The position numbers and the translations under genes were made by a program. From the NCBI RefSeq assembly GCF_021556615.1, contig NZ_JAKGGD010000003.1, forward strand, positions 310,001 to 374,000: 64,000 bases of DNA, read 5' to 3'. Below are positions 54,690 through 63,758 of the stretch, piece after piece; within the stretch, counting starts at the first letter, position 1; each line of letters starts with the position of its first letter. Origin of the DNA: Paracoccus salsus (GTDB lineage: Bacteria > Pseudomonadota > Alphaproteobacteria > Rhodobacterales > Rhodobacteraceae). The notes under the pieces are model-generated. The model saw only the letters and a list, made by a program, of their open reading frames with translations. It did not search any database and had not been told where the DNA came from.

Positions 54690-55019
54690 TCAGGACACTT
54701 CGACGGAATGCTTGTCCTCGTAGACCGAGCCGTCGTCGTCATACCAGGTGAAGACGAACTCGCCGGATTCCGGGACTTTCGCCTCGAATTCGACATAGGG
54801 ATTCGTGCTGATCGCCGGCTCCAGGGTCATGTCGATGACATCCGTGCCATTGAACGTGACATGGAAGCGGTTGATGATCGAACGCGGGATCAGGTTGCCA
54901 TCCTTGTCCTTGCGCTGCCCCGATTCCATGGGATGCGAGATCAGCGTCTTGATCTGGATGACCTCGTCCTTGGACGCGGTCTTCGGGACGCGCACGCGGG
55001 GTGTGACGTTTTCTGCCAT
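54690..55019 (-). CDS. soxZ: SoxZ sulfur carrier partner
   Basis: This 109-residue protein has the SoxZ immunoglobulin-like sequence pattern: KTASKDEVIQIKTLISHPME, INRFHVTFNGTDVID and FVFTWYDDDGSVYED. It has no signal peptide and is carried to the periplasm in complex with SoxY. It lies 19 bases after soxY. The length is typical. Confidence 0.95.
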   Translation of the reverse strand: MAENVTPRVRVPKTASKDEVIQIKTLISHPMESGQRKDKDGNLIPRSIINRFHVTFNGTDVIDMTLEPAISTNPYVEFEAKVPESGEFVFTWYDDDGSVYEDKHSVEVS

Positions 55020-55038
55020 GATATTCTCTCCTACCCGA

Positions 55039-55479
55039 TCAGCCGCCGCAGCCGCCGATGGTGACCTTCACATTGGAAGACGCCTTCACGAACGACCCAT
55101 CGGCCAGCTTCGCGACTGCCACCACATCCTGCGTCTGCGCCAGTCGGATGCGCGTTGACGCCGTGTGCGCGCCCGCCAGTTCACCGAATCGGAACGTCGC
55201 GACCGGGGGGGTCGGGTTGCCGGCCGCCAGCACGAGGATCGCGCTTGCGCCGGGTGCCTCGACCGAGATCGGCACGGTGTTGCCGTTCTCGGCGATCTCG
55301 GGGGCATTGAGGCTCACGCCCTCGCCCTCGGTCACTTCGGCGCCACCCGTGAATTCCGCGATCAGTTCATCCACGGTCTTTGCGGCACCTGCCTCCTGGG
55401 CCATGGCGGCCCAGGGCATCGAGACGAGCGCAACCGCGCCCGCTCCTGCGACCAGAACGTCTCGTCTTTGGATCTTCAT
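55039..55479 (-). CDS. soxY: SoxY sulfur carrier protein
   Basis: From the ATG at 55479 this is 146 residues. A Tat signal (QRRDVLVAGAGAVALVSM) precedes VDELIAEFTGGAEVTEGEGV. The C-terminus ends VTIGGCGG, whose Cys carries the covalently bound sulfur intermediates during thiosulfate oxidation. The ATG at 55479 has GAAGGAG at workable spacing; an ATG at 55488 is an alternative. It nearly overlaps the soxX stop. Confidence 0.95.
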   Translation of the reverse strand: MKIQRRDVLVAGAGAVALVSMPWAAMAQEAGAAKTVDELIAEFTGGAEVTEGEGVSLNAPEIAENGNTVPISVEAPGASAILVLAAGNPTPPVATFRFGELAGAHTASTRIRLAQTQDVVAVAKLADGSFVKASSNVKVTIGGCGG

Positions 55480-55487
55480 TGCTGACA

Positions 55488-55973
55488 TCACTCCTTCAAC
55501 GTCGCCAGATAGGCGACGACATCTTCGATCTGCTGCGCCGTCAACAGCGGCGGCAACGGTTCGGTACCGGCCTTGCCCGTGAAGGCGTCACCCGGGCGGA
55601 TGTAACCCGACGTCTTGTACATGCTGGGCATCATCGATTCGGGGAATGTGCGCTTGGCGTCGGCCACGATGCCGCGCAGCTGCTCGGTGGTCCATCGGTC
55701 GCCAGCACCATCCAGTGATGGGCCGATATTGCCCTGGAAGTCGGCATCGGTGCGGTCCGCGATCGCGTGACAGGCAACACAGTTCCCGGTACTCCTGTCG
55801 ACATAGACGACCGCGCCCTGCTCGGCGTTGCCGGCTGTATCGGAAAGCGGTTCCGCTATCGACCCAAAGTCGTCGAAGACAACGTCTTGCGGCGCAGTCT
55901 CGGCGGCCAGAGGTGCGGCCAAAGCCATCACCATCAGCGCCGCCGGTGCCAGAAACACGGCATGGCGTGACAT
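55488..55973 (-). CDS. soxX: SoxX monoheme cytochrome c
   Basis: From the ATG at 55973 (strong GGGAGGAA site) this is 161 residues with a signal peptide. The heme site is NCVACHAI, and the later IGPSLDGAGD and MMPSMYKTSGYIRPG with the axial Met fit SoxX. It accepts electrons from SoxA. It is the first gene of soxXYZABCD; in Paracoccus pantotrophus soxV and soxW precede soxX, but here the next gene upstream is the divergent soxS. Confidence 0.93.
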   Translation of the reverse strand: MSRHAVFLAPAALMVMALAAPLAAETAPQDVVFDDFGSIAEPLSDTAGNAEQGAVVYVDRSTGNCVACHAIADRTDADFQGNIGPSLDGAGDRWTTEQLRGIVADAKRTFPESMMPSMYKTSGYIRPGDAFTGKAGTEPLPPLLTAQQIEDVVAYLATLKE

Positions 55974-55999
55974 CGGTTCCTCCCCTTTTCTTCTACTTC

Positions 56000-56055
56000 T
56001 TGCAACGAAGGTAAGAGCCATCGCGATCACTTTGCAACAAGAAATTCGCATCTTG
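56000..56055. promoter_or_regulatory. Repeat motifs in the soxX-soxS control region
   Basis: TTGCAACGA (56000-56008) recurs as TTGCAACAA (56032-56040), exactly 32 bases apart, about three helical turns. The second copy overlaps the dyad CAAGA-N8-TCTTG (56038-56055). The whole 211-base gap serves divergent promoters. These are candidate SoxR operators by position and symmetry. Confidence 0.4.
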
Positions 56056-56184
56056 CTATATGAAACCGTCCCGATTGCGCTAATATCATGAGAGTATGGC
56101 GCTGTTTGCACGAGCGATGTCCTGAAGCTTGGCATATCGACAGCCAGCGACTAACTATTGTTTATCGTTCCGGGGGAACTGCCG

Positions 56185-56631
56185 ATGCGGCGTCCTGTCT
56201 TGTATCTTGCGGCGGTCGTTGCCGCGCTGTCGGCCGCACCGGCGACTCTGCCGGGCGGAATGGCCGTGTCCGCCAGCGGCGTTGAGCCGGACGAGGTGGA
56301 CTGGACGTCCGCTCCGGTCCGCCTGCTGATGGTCGAGGCGCCCGGCTGCATCTATTGCGAAGCGTGGCAACGCGAGATCGGCCCCGGTTATCCCAAATCG
56401 ACCGAAGGAAAGACCGCGCCGCTGCTGGTCACCGATCTCGACGGACCATGGCCGGATGGAATTGCCCTGCAAAGACGGCCCACGATCACCCCCACCTTCA
56501 TCCTGCTGGACCAGGGCAAGGAAGTATCCCGTCTGGAAGGCTATCCCGGGGACAGGTTCTTCTATCCGCTGATCGAGCAGATGCTGACAGCGGCGGGGCT
56601 GCATTCCGCAGAAGGAAGGGACGAGGGATGA
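56185..56631 (+). CDS. soxS: SoxS periplasmic thioredoxin-like protein
   Basis: From the ATG at 56185 this is 148 residues with a signal peptide (RRPVLYLAAVVAALSAAPA). The redox motif is APGCIYCEAWQREIGPGYP, close to the PGCLYC-type site known for SoxS, and RRPTITPTFILLDQGKEVSR is the cis-Pro region. SoxS reactivates the SoxY carrier by reducing it. The next gene, soxR, overlaps its stop by 4 bases, so soxSR form a small operon. Confidence 0.88.
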   Translation: MRRPVLYLAAVVAALSAAPATLPGGMAVSASGVEPDEVDWTSAPVRLLMVEAPGCIYCEAWQREIGPGYPKSTEGKTAPLLVTDLDGPWPDGIALQRRPTITPTFILLDQGKEVSRLEGYPGDRFFYPLIEQMLTAAGLHSAEGRDEG

Positions 56632-56990
56632 CAAGTTCCCAGAATGAGATGGCCTTCGCAGACCAGACCGGCGCCGCCCAGGGTCAGCCCGGCATTGACG
56701 CCGACGAGATGATGCGCCGCGCGTCCGAGGCGACGGCGCTGATGAAAGCCTTGGCGCATGAGGGTCGGATGATGATCCTGTGCCACCTGTCGGCCGGGGA
56801 AAAGACCGTAACGCAGTTGGAGGACCTGCTGATGCAAAGGCAGGCCGCGGTCAGCCAGCAGCTTTCACGGCTGCGCGGCGAAGGACTGGTGACGTGCCGG
56901 CGAGAAGGCAAGGTCCGGCTGTATTCGGTATCGGACCCGCGCGCGGCCGAGATCGTCGATCTGATGTATCGCCTGTTCTGCGCGCGCTGA
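56628..56990 (+). CDS. soxR: SoxR ArsR-family repressor of sox genes
   Basis: From the ATG at 56628 this is 120 residues. The winged helix shows ALMKALAHEGRMMILCHLS, then TVTQLEDLLMQRQAAVSQQL and SRLRGEGLVTCRREGKVRLY. A Cys in MILCHLSAGE and another near the wing may sense (per)sulfide, as in BigR/SqrR/SoxR-type regulators. Its site should lie in the divergent region with soxX. This is the ArsR-type SoxR, not the superoxide sensor of the same name. Confidence 0.9.
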   Translation: MTSSQNEMAFADQTGAAQGQPGIDADEMMRRASEATALMKALAHEGRMMILCHLSAGEKTVTQLEDLLMQRQAAVSQQLSRLRGEGLVTCRREGKVRLYSVSDPRAAEIVDLMYRLFCAR

Positions 56991-57140
56991 CCCCCGCGCG
57001 AAAGGCGTCCGGGGGCGGTCCGGTCGCGCTGACGGCGATCCGCAAGGGATATTTCCGCGCCGAGGACGGAGACGGGGTTTTGTCCCTGCGTGGCTTGCGC
57101 TAGTCAGTGGCGGGATCAACCTTCCTCACCGGTGACAGCC

Positions 57141-58433
57141 ATGCACGACATTCGCGCCATTCGTGAAAACCCCGCCCAGTTCGATGCCACATTGACGCGG
57201 CGCGGGGTCGAAGCGATCTCGGCAAGGCTGCTGGCGCTGGACGCCGATCGCCGCGCCAAGATCGCCGAATCCGAGACCGCTCAGGCCGAACAGAACCGCG
57301 CCAGCAAGGAAGTCGGGGCGGCCAAGGGGCGTGGCGACGAGGCCGAATTCGAACGCCTGCGGGCGCTGGTGGCCGAGAAGAAAGCGCACGTGATCCGGAT
57401 GCAGGCCGAGGCCGCGATGCTGGATGGCCGGCTGCGCGACATGCTGCTACAGATCCCGAACCTGCCTCTGGACGATGTTCCCGACGGCGCCGACGAAGAC
57501 GACAACGTCGAGCTGAAGCGCTGGGGCACCCCGCGCCGGTTCGATTTTGCCCCGGTCGAGCATTTCGAGATCGAAGGCGTCGTCCCCGGCATGGATTTCG
57601 AAACCGCCGCCAAGCTGTCCGGCAGCCGGTTCGTTCTGCTGAGGGGCGGCGTCGCGCGCATCCAGCGCGCATTGGCGCAGTTCATGCTGGACCTGCACAC
57701 CACCCGGCACGGCCTGGAAGAGACCTGGACCCCGGTCCTGGTCCACGAGGAGATGATGGTCGGCACCGGGCAATTGCCGAAATTCGGCGAGGACAGCTAT
57801 CAGTCGCGCGAGGGGCACTGGCTGATCCCGACGGCTGAGGTCACGTTGACCAACACGGTGCATGGCGATCTGGTCGATCACGCCAGCCTTCCGCGCCGCA
57901 TGGTCGCCCACAGCCAGTGTTTCCGGTCCGAGGCGGGCAGCGCGGGCCGCGACACCAAGGGCATGCTGCGCCAGCACCAGTTCGAGAAGGTCGAGATGGT
58001 CTCGATCACCGATGCCGAAAACGGTCTTGCGGAACACGCGCGCATGACCCGCTGCGCCGAGGCGGTGCTTGAGGCGTTGGACCTGCCCTATCGCACGATC
58101 GTGCTTTGCACCGGCGACATGGGCTTCGGCGCGCGCATCACCCATGACATCGAGGTGTGGCTGCCCGGTCAGGACCGCTATCGCGAGATCAGCAGCGTCA
58201 GCTATTGCGGCGATTTCCAGGCAAGGCGGATGAATGCCCGCTATCGCCCCGCCGCAGGCGGCAAGCCGGAATTCGTCCACACGCTGAACGGTTCGGGGCT
58301 GGCGGTCGGCCGGACGCTGATCGCGGTGCTGGAAAACGGCCAGCAGGCCGACGGGTCGGTGAGGCTGCCCGAGGCGCTGGCCCCCTATCTCGGCGGCGCG
58401 ACAAGCCTGGACGCCACAGGGCGACTGGTCTGA
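57141..58433 (+). CDS. serS: Seryl-tRNA synthetase
   Basis: From the ATG at 57141 ([20 protein letters not shown]) this is 430 residues. An N-terminal coiled-coil arm of about 100 residues precedes the class II core with [38 protein letters not shown] and the motif 3 [18 protein letters not shown]. It charges tRNA-Ser and tRNA-Sec. The upstream 150 bases hold no gene. Confidence 0.96.
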   Translation: MHDIRAIRENPAQFDATLTRRGVEAISARLLALDADRRAKIAESETAQAEQNRASKEVGAAKGRGDEAEFERLRALVAEKKAHVIRMQAEAAMLDGRLRDMLLQIPNLPLDDVPDGADEDDNVELKRWGTPRRFDFAPVEHFEIEGVVPGMDFETAAKLSGSRFVLLRGGVARIQRALAQFMLDLHTTRHGLEETWTPVLVHEEMMVGTGQLPKFGEDSYQSREGHWLIPTAEVTLTNTVHGDLVDHASLPRRMVAHSQCFRSEAGSAGRDTKGMLRQHQFEKVEMVSITDAENGLAEHARMTRCAEAVLEALDLPYRTIVLCTGDMGFGARITHDIEVWLPGQDRYREISSVSYCGDFQARRMNARYRPAAGGKPEFVHTLNGSGLAVGRTLIAVLENGQQADGSVRLPEALAPYLGGATSLDATGRLV

Positions 58434-58508
58434 GCCTGCGCGAACCGGCTGGCGTGGATTGACGCACAGGATGCGAAACCGGCGAGGCATGGCGGGCGTT
58501 GCCTTTGC

Positions 58509-59249
58509 ATGACCCGTACTGGCCAAATCGCATATCTGGCATCGACAATCGCTTTCGTGACCAGCGGACTGCTGATGGCATCCAGAACATGGCCATCTGC
58601 AGGGCTCAGCGGCGCCGAGCGCTCCCTTACGTCCCTGTCGCCCGCCATCCGCGATGCGGCGGCCTCGACATCGTTCCCGCAGCTGTTCGTCCGGCCCGAG
58701 AACCCCGTGATGTGGGCGCTGCTGCTGTCGCTGTTCGTGTTGCTCGCAATGGATGCGGCCGGGCAATGGACCGACCCCTCGCGCAGCCAGGACATGCAGG
58801 TCTGGTGGCTGCTTTCCTTCGCTCTGCTGGTGTGCAGCGTCTGGCCCTGGCTGATGGGCCATGCCGACGTGGCGGCCACCATCGGCGCGATCGCGGCGGC
58901 GATGGCCGCCATAGCCGCCGCGATCCGCACCGTTGGGCAGAGCCGACCCGCGATCGGCTTTTTCGCCGGATGGCTGACCGGACTGGCGGCCGCGACCCTG
59001 GCCACGCTGCTGGGAACGTGGGCGGCGCTGCCGGACGGTCAGATCGCAATCCTTTCGATCCTTCCGGCGGCGATGGTCGGGGTGGCACTTCAGCGCCGTC
59101 TTGGCCGGGCCTTCGCCTATTCCGTCGCGATCACATGGGGGTTCTGCGGTCTTGCCGTGTCGACGATGGGCAACACCCCGATATCCGCGCTGGCGGCCAT
59201 TCTGGGCATTACCGCAATGGCCGCTGCGCTGATCCGCGCCGCCAGCTGA
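58509..59249 (+). CDS. Polytopic membrane protein of unknown function
   Basis: This 246-residue protein has about 7-8 hydrophobic helices, for example NPVMWALLLSLFVLLAMDAA, VWWLLSFALLVCSVWPWLMG and ATIGAIAAAMAAIAAAI. No catalytic motif or known family is apparent to me. It lies after serS and converges on der. The even spread of Ala-rich helices and the short loops suggest an inner-membrane protein. No function is assigned. Confidence 0.65.
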   Translation: MTRTGQIAYLASTIAFVTSGLLMASRTWPSAGLSGAERSLTSLSPAIRDAAASTSFPQLFVRPENPVMWALLLSLFVLLAMDAAGQWTDPSRSQDMQVWWLLSFALLVCSVWPWLMGHADVAATIGAIAAAMAAIAAAIRTVGQSRPAIGFFAGWLTGLAAATLATLLGTWAALPDGQIAILSILPAAMVGVALQRRLGRAFAYSVAITWGFCGLAVSTMGNTPISALAAILGITAMAAALIRAAS

Positions 59250-59303
59250 CCCACGCCCGCCGGTCAACGCGACGCCACGCTGGCAGCGCGTCCCGGGACC
59301 GGG

Positions 59304-60788
59304 CTAGGCGCTTTTCGGACGCTGCCGGTTCTTGTGCTTGGACAGCGCGCCCGACTGGCTGATCTTGTTGGCCTTGTGGCGATAGGGATTGTCGCCGCCC
59401 TGATCGCGGAAGAACAGCCGGATCGGCGTGCCCGGCATGTCGAAGTCGGCGCGCAAGCCATTGATGAGGTAGCGCTGATAGCTGTCAGGCAATTTGTCGG
59501 TATAGGTGGCCTTGACGATGAAGGCCGGCGGCCGGGTCTTGACCTGCGTCATGTAGCGCAGGCGAATCCGCCGCCCTCCCGGCGCGGGGGGCGGATGGCT
59601 TTCGGTCATCGCTTCAAGCCACCGGTTCAGCTTGGCGGTCGAGATGCGCCGATTCCACACCTCATGCGCCTTCAGCACGGCTGCGTGCAGCCGATCCAGG
59701 CCCTTGCCGGTCTTGGCCGACACGGTCACCAGCGGTGCGCCCTTCAATTGCGGCAGAAGCTTTTCGAAGCTGGCGCGCAACTCGTTCAGCTTGTGCGGCT
59801 TGTCATCTTCCAGATCCCACTTGTTGGCGGCAACGACAACCGCCCGGCCTTCGGTCTCGGCAAAGTCGGCGATCCGCAGATCCTGCTGCTCGAACGGAAT
59901 CGCGACATCCAGCAACACGACCACGACCTCGGCGAAACGCACGGCGCGCAACCCGTCGGCAACCGACAATTTCTCGACCTTGTCGACCACCCGGGCACGC
60001 TTGCGCATGCCGGCCGTGTCGAAGATGCGCATCGGCGTGCCCATGAATTCGGTCAGCACACTGATCGAATCGCGGGTGATGCCCGCTTCAGGGCCGGTCA
60101 GAAGCCGGTCCTCGCCGATGATCTTGTTGATCAGCGTCGATTTTCCGGCATTGGGACGGCCAATCACCGCCAGCTGCAGCGGCCGTTCCTCGGACGGCCG
60201 CCACTCCTCGGCCCCCTCGCCGGATTCAGCGTCCTCTTCGGACAGATCCACGTCGGTGGCGGCCTCGATCGGGGCGGGACGCGCGGCCTCGACACTGTCG
60301 GCCAACGGCGCCAGCACCGAATACAGATCATCCAGCCCTTCGCCATGCTCGGCCGAGATCCGCAGCGGCTCGCCCAAGCCCAGGCCATAAGCCTCGATCG
60401 CGCCGGATTCGCCGGCGCGGCCTTCGGCCTTGTTGGCGGCCACAATGACATGCTTGGCGCGGCGGCGCAGGATCTCGGCGAAATATTCGTCGGCGGCGGT
60501 CACACCGACACGCGCATCGATCACGAAAAGGCAGATATCGGCCTCGTCCACGGCGCGCTCTGTCAGGCGCCGCATCCGGCCCTGAAGGCTGTCGTCATCG
60601 GCCATTTCCAGACCGGCGCTGTCGATCACGACGAAGCGCAGGTCGCCCAGACGACCCGCCCCTTCGCGCAGGTCGCGCGTGACGCCGGGCTGGTCATCGA
60701 CCAGCGCCAGACGCTTGCCGACAAGCCGGTTGAACAGCGTGGACTTGCCCACATTGGGGCGACCGACGATGGCGAGGGTAAAGCTCAT
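59304..60788 (-). CDS. der: GTPase Der (EngA), ribosome assembly
   Basis: From the ATG at 60788 this is 494 residues with two G-domains: [20 protein letters not shown], then [20 protein letters not shown], with DQPGVTRD and GPEAGITRD switch I and NKAEG / NKWDL motifs. A KH-like domain follows. An acidic linker of about 30 residues separates the G-domains. Der is needed for 50S subunit maturation. Its start overlaps the bamB stop by 4 bases. Confidence 0.96.
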   Translation of the reverse strand: MSFTLAIVGRPNVGKSTLFNRLVGKRLALVDDQPGVTRDLREGAGRLGDLRFVVIDSAGLEMADDDSLQGRMRRLTERAVDEADICLFVIDARVGVTAADEYFAEILRRRAKHVIVAANKAEGRAGESGAIEAYGLGLGEPLRISAEHGEGLDDLYSVLAPLADSVEAARPAPIEAATDVDLSEEDAESGEGAEEWRPSEERPLQLAVIGRPNAGKSTLINKIIGEDRLLTGPEAGITRDSISVLTEFMGTPMRIFDTAGMRKRARVVDKVEKLSVADGLRAVRFAEVVVVLLDVAIPFEQQDLRIADFAETEGRAVVVAANKWDLEDDKPHKLNELRASFEKLLPQLKGAPLVTVSAKTGKGLDRLHAAVLKAHEVWNRRISTAKLNRWLEAMTESHPPPAPGGRRIRLRYMTQVKTRPPAFIVKATYTDKLPDSYQRYLINGLRADFDMPGTPIRLFFRDQGGDNPYRHKANKISQSGALSKHKNRQRPKSA

Positions 60789-62110
60789 CTGTATGCGTGC
60801 AACTGGCCGCTGCGCGACACGACGAAAAGGGTCTGCCCTGCGACGACCGGCGCGACGGCGGCGCCGCCCGGAATCGCGGCCTGTCCGACCAGCGTTCCCG
60901 AACCCGGATCGAACACGCGCAACACGCCGTCCGACGAGGCGACGAACAGCCTCCCGCCCGCCAGAACCGGGCCATAATGTCCGTAGATCGTTTCCTGTTT
61001 CTTGACCCGCCTGTCGGTGTAATAGGGCAGGTCGATCCGCCAGATCACACCGCCGGTCGCGGCGTCCAGCCGAATCAGCTGCGCCTGATCGTTGATGGCA
61101 AAGACCGAGCCACCCGCAACCACCACCGGGCTGCTGGCGCCGTCCTTCGACGACCAGCCCTGGATCCCCGAACCCAGCTCGACAGCATTGATGCGCCCGG
61201 ACGAGGTGCCGCCATAGACCATGCCCCCCGAGATGACGGGATCGCCGGTCATGTCGCGGATCGAGGCGATCGCCCGGCCGATGCGGCTGCCGGCCACCTG
61301 TGCGGTCCACAGCGTTGCGCCGCTCGCGGTGTCCGCCGCCAGAAGCTGACCGGACGAGAAGGGGAAAACCACGGTAGTGCCTTGCACGGCCGGCACCGAG
61401 ACCCCCATGACGCCCGACGAGGAAGGCGTGCCGGAACTGCGCCACAGAACCTTGCCGTCTGCGGCCCGCACGGCCCAGCCGACATTGTTGCGGGCGACGA
61501 CATAGACCACGCCATCGGCCACCGCGGGACCGCCGCCGACCGGCGCATCGACGCGCTGGCGCCACAGGACACCGCCCGAGACGGCGTCCAGCGCGACCAG
61601 CTCGCCAAATCCGGTGGTGGCATAGACACGGCCACCCTCATAGGCCAGCCCGCCGCCCGACGCGCTGTCCCGGCTTTCCAGTGCAGGCGTGATGTCGGTG
61701 GACCATGCGGTGCCTCCCGACAGGGCGGTTGCGGTCACGCGCGCATGGCTGTCCAGCGTGAAGACCCGCCCGGCGGCCACGATCGGGTCGGCGGAGATGC
61801 GGTGGCGGCGGTCATTGCCCTGACCGACATCGCTGGACCAGACCCGGGTCGTGCCACCCGACAGCGCGACATGTCCGGGCTGATGCGCCACATTGCCGCC
61901 GCGATGCGTCCATTCCGCGTTGACGCGCGGCGCCGCAAGCGACAGCGCGGTCGTCGAGACCGCCGCCGGTCCCTCGACCGCGGGACCGTCGGGCGACGTC
62001 ACCGCCAGCGGATCAAGCCGTTCACCCGGCAGGATGACATCGCGGTCACCGCAGGCCGACAGGCTCAACGCGGCCGCCAGGGCCATGGTCAGTCGCAGCG
62101 TTGCGCTCAT
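60785..62110 (-). CDS. bamB: Outer membrane assembly lipoprotein BamB
   Basis: This 441-residue protein has a lipoprotein signal with lipobox LSLSACGD (Cys20). The rest is a PQQ-type beta-propeller with repeats such as [40 protein letters not shown] and [20 protein letters not shown]. BamB helps the BAM complex insert outer-membrane proteins. Gene order YfgM-like, bamB, der matches that of E. coli yfgM-bamB-der. It is coupled to der. Confidence 0.92.
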   Translation of the reverse strand: MSATLRLTMALAAALSLSACGDRDVILPGERLDPLAVTSPDGPAVEGPAAVSTTALSLAAPRVNAEWTHRGGNVAHQPGHVALSGGTTRVWSSDVGQGNDRRHRISADPIVAAGRVFTLDSHARVTATALSGGTAWSTDITPALESRDSASGGGLAYEGGRVYATTGFGELVALDAVSGGVLWRQRVDAPVGGGPAVADGVVYVVARNNVGWAVRAADGKVLWRSSGTPSSSGVMGVSVPAVQGTTVVFPFSSGQLLAADTASGATLWTAQVAGSRIGRAIASIRDMTGDPVISGGMVYGGTSSGRINAVELGSGIQGWSSKDGASSPVVVAGGSVFAINDQAQLIRLDAATGGVIWRIDLPYYTDRRVKKQETIYGHYGPVLAGGRLFVASSDGVLRVFDPGSGTLVGQAAIPGGAAVAPVVAGQTLFVVSRSGQLHAYR

Positions 62111-62149
62111 CCTCGCCTCTCCCTCGTCTGTCGTCGTTGGCCGGACCTG

Positions 62150-62818
62150 TCAGCCGGCTTTCATGCTGTCGGTCGGCTCTGGCTCGACCCCCAGCGCGAT
62201 CATCATCTCGGACAGGCGGCGACGCAAGGTCTCGCTGAGCCCGTCCTTCTGCTGGATCTGGCGGATCAGGCTGACGGCGTCCTCGTGCCGCCCGGCCTCT
62301 ATCAGCGCAATCGCCTTCTGTTCCAGCGCCAGCAATTCGAACGGCGCACCGGCGCGCGACAGTCTGGCCAGCACCGCGTCCCGTTCCGACGGGTCCATCG
62401 CAGCACCGTTCAGCATCACCAGCTTCAGTTCGGCCAACTCGTGCAGCAGAGGATCCTCCGCATCGGATTCGACGACCTCGCGCAACGCGGCAGCGGCGGC
62501 GTTCGTGCCGCCGGCTTCAAGCCAGGCAGCGGATGCCAGCATCCCGGCAATCGCCTGGCGCCCCGGCGAACCTTCGGCGTCAACCTGCATCAGCGCGGCG
62601 GGATCGCCGGTCGCCTCGGCCACCAGCACCCGGTCGCCCCAGGCCTCGGCCTTGGCCTGCTGTCTGGCCTGTGCATATTCCCGCCAGGAGACCCCGCCGA
62701 CCAGCAGCAGGATCAGCAGGATCGCGATCCAGCCATAGCGCCGGAAAACCCCGAACAACCTGTCACGTCGCAGATCTTCGGTCACTTCGTCGACGAAGCT
62801 GTCATTCTGGTTGGCCAT
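62150..62818 (-). CDS. YfgM-like membrane-anchored TPR protein
   Basis: From the ATG at 62818 this is 222 residues. A charged N-terminus (MANQNDSFVDEVTEDLRRDR) is followed by one helix (YGWIAILLILLLVGGVSW) and a TPR-like helical domain. In E. coli YfgM is an ancillary subunit of the SecYEG translocon and works with PpiD. The order relative to bamB and der supports the call. A good promoter lies just upstream. Confidence 0.82.
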   Translation of the reverse strand: MANQNDSFVDEVTEDLRRDRLFGVFRRYGWIAILLILLLVGGVSWREYAQARQQAKAEAWGDRVLVAEATGDPAALMQVDAEGSPGRQAIAGMLASAAWLEAGGTNAAAAALREVVESDAEDPLLHELAELKLVMLNGAAMDPSERDAVLARLSRAGAPFELLALEQKAIALIEAGRHEDAVSLIRQIQQKDGLSETLRRRLSEMMIALGVEPEPTDSMKAG

Positions 62819-62852
62819 TGGCGCCTTCCGCAATTTCGTATTCGCAGGCCGT

Positions 62853-62880
62853 CTTATACAACGCACAGCGGGATTGCCAA
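62853..62880 (-). promoter_or_regulatory. Promoter of the YfgM-bamB-der operon
   Basis: On the minus strand TTGGCA (62880-62875) and TATAAG (62858-62853) are separated by 16 bases, 34 bases upstream of the ATG. This is a good housekeeping-type promoter match. Confidence 0.55.
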
Positions 62881-62980
62881 TGCCGCGGCAGGCCGAACAG
62901 GCGCCGCGATCGCGCCCCGGTCGGTGAGACCCGTCGCCGCGCAGGCTGCACGCGACCGGAAGCGGCCGGCTCACATGCAA

Positions 62981-63013
62981 GGGGTCCCGCCAGCGGACCG
63001 CCGGCGGGACCCC
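62981..63013 (-). terminator. sodB terminator
   Basis: A perfect 11-bp stem (62981-62991 with 63003-63013) around an 11-base loop lies 22 bases after the sodB stop. Only TT follows on the minus strand, so it is a stem-dominated terminator. Confidence 0.65.
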
Positions 63014-63035
63014 GAATCCTGATCGGTCCTGGCGC

Positions 63036-63635
63036 CTACATGCGCGACGCGACGTTTTCCCAGTTCACGAGATTGTCGAGAAAGTTCGACAGGTATTTGG
63101 GACGCGCATTGCGGAAGTCGATGTAATAGCTGTGCTCCCAGACGTCGCACCCCAGCAACGCGGTCTGCCCGAAGCACAGCGGGTTCACGCCGTTTTCTGT
63201 CGAGGTGACCTCAAGTTTGCCGTCGGCATTCTTGACCAGCCATGCCCAGCCCGAGCCGAACTGACCGCCGCCCTTGGCCGAGAACTGTTTCTTGAACTCA
63301 TCGACCGACCCGAAACTGTCCGTCAGCGCCTTCTCCAGTTCGGACGGGATCGCACCCGACTTGGGCGCCATCATTTCCCAGAACTGGCTGTGATTCCAAT
63401 GCTGGCTGGCGTTGTTGAAGATGCCGTTCTGGGCCACGGCGCCTTTCTGATAGGTGCCCTTGACGATCTCTTCCAGCGACTTGCCTTCCCACTCGGTGCC
63501 CGAGATCAACTCGTTCAGCTTGTCGACATAGGCGTTGTGGTGCTTGTCATGATGGTATTCCAGCGTCTCCCTGGACATGCCCGCCGCTGCCAGAGCGTCG
63601 TGCGAGTAAGGAAGATCGGGAAGGTTGAAAGCCAT
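63036..63635 (-). CDS. sodB: Superoxide dismutase, Fe/Mn type
   Basis: This 199-residue enzyme begins MAFNLPDLPYSHDALAAAGM and has metal ligands in LEYHHDKHHNAYVDKLNEL, NHSQFWEMMAP and the Asp/His pair in CDVWEHSYYIDF. GGGQFGSGWAWLV favours the iron form, though metal choice cannot be settled by eye. It removes superoxide in the cytoplasm. It stands alone, with a terminator downstream. Confidence 0.95.
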   Translation of the reverse strand: MAFNLPDLPYSHDALAAAGMSRETLEYHHDKHHNAYVDKLNELISGTEWEGKSLEEIVKGTYQKGAVAQNGIFNNASQHWNHSQFWEMMAPKSGAIPSELEKALTDSFGSVDEFKKQFSAKGGGQFGSGWAWLVKNADGKLEVTSTENGVNPLCFGQTALLGCDVWEHSYYIDFRNARPKYLSNFLDNLVNWENVASRM

Positions 63636-63758
63636 TTTCCTCTCCTTTCTGAAAGGTTTGAGCCTTTGAGCCGGGCGCAGCGTCCCGCATTCGTGAACTC
63701 AACGCAAGGGCGTTGGGCAGGTTCCTTGCCGAATGGCAGAAACGGCACGTCCGCGCGA

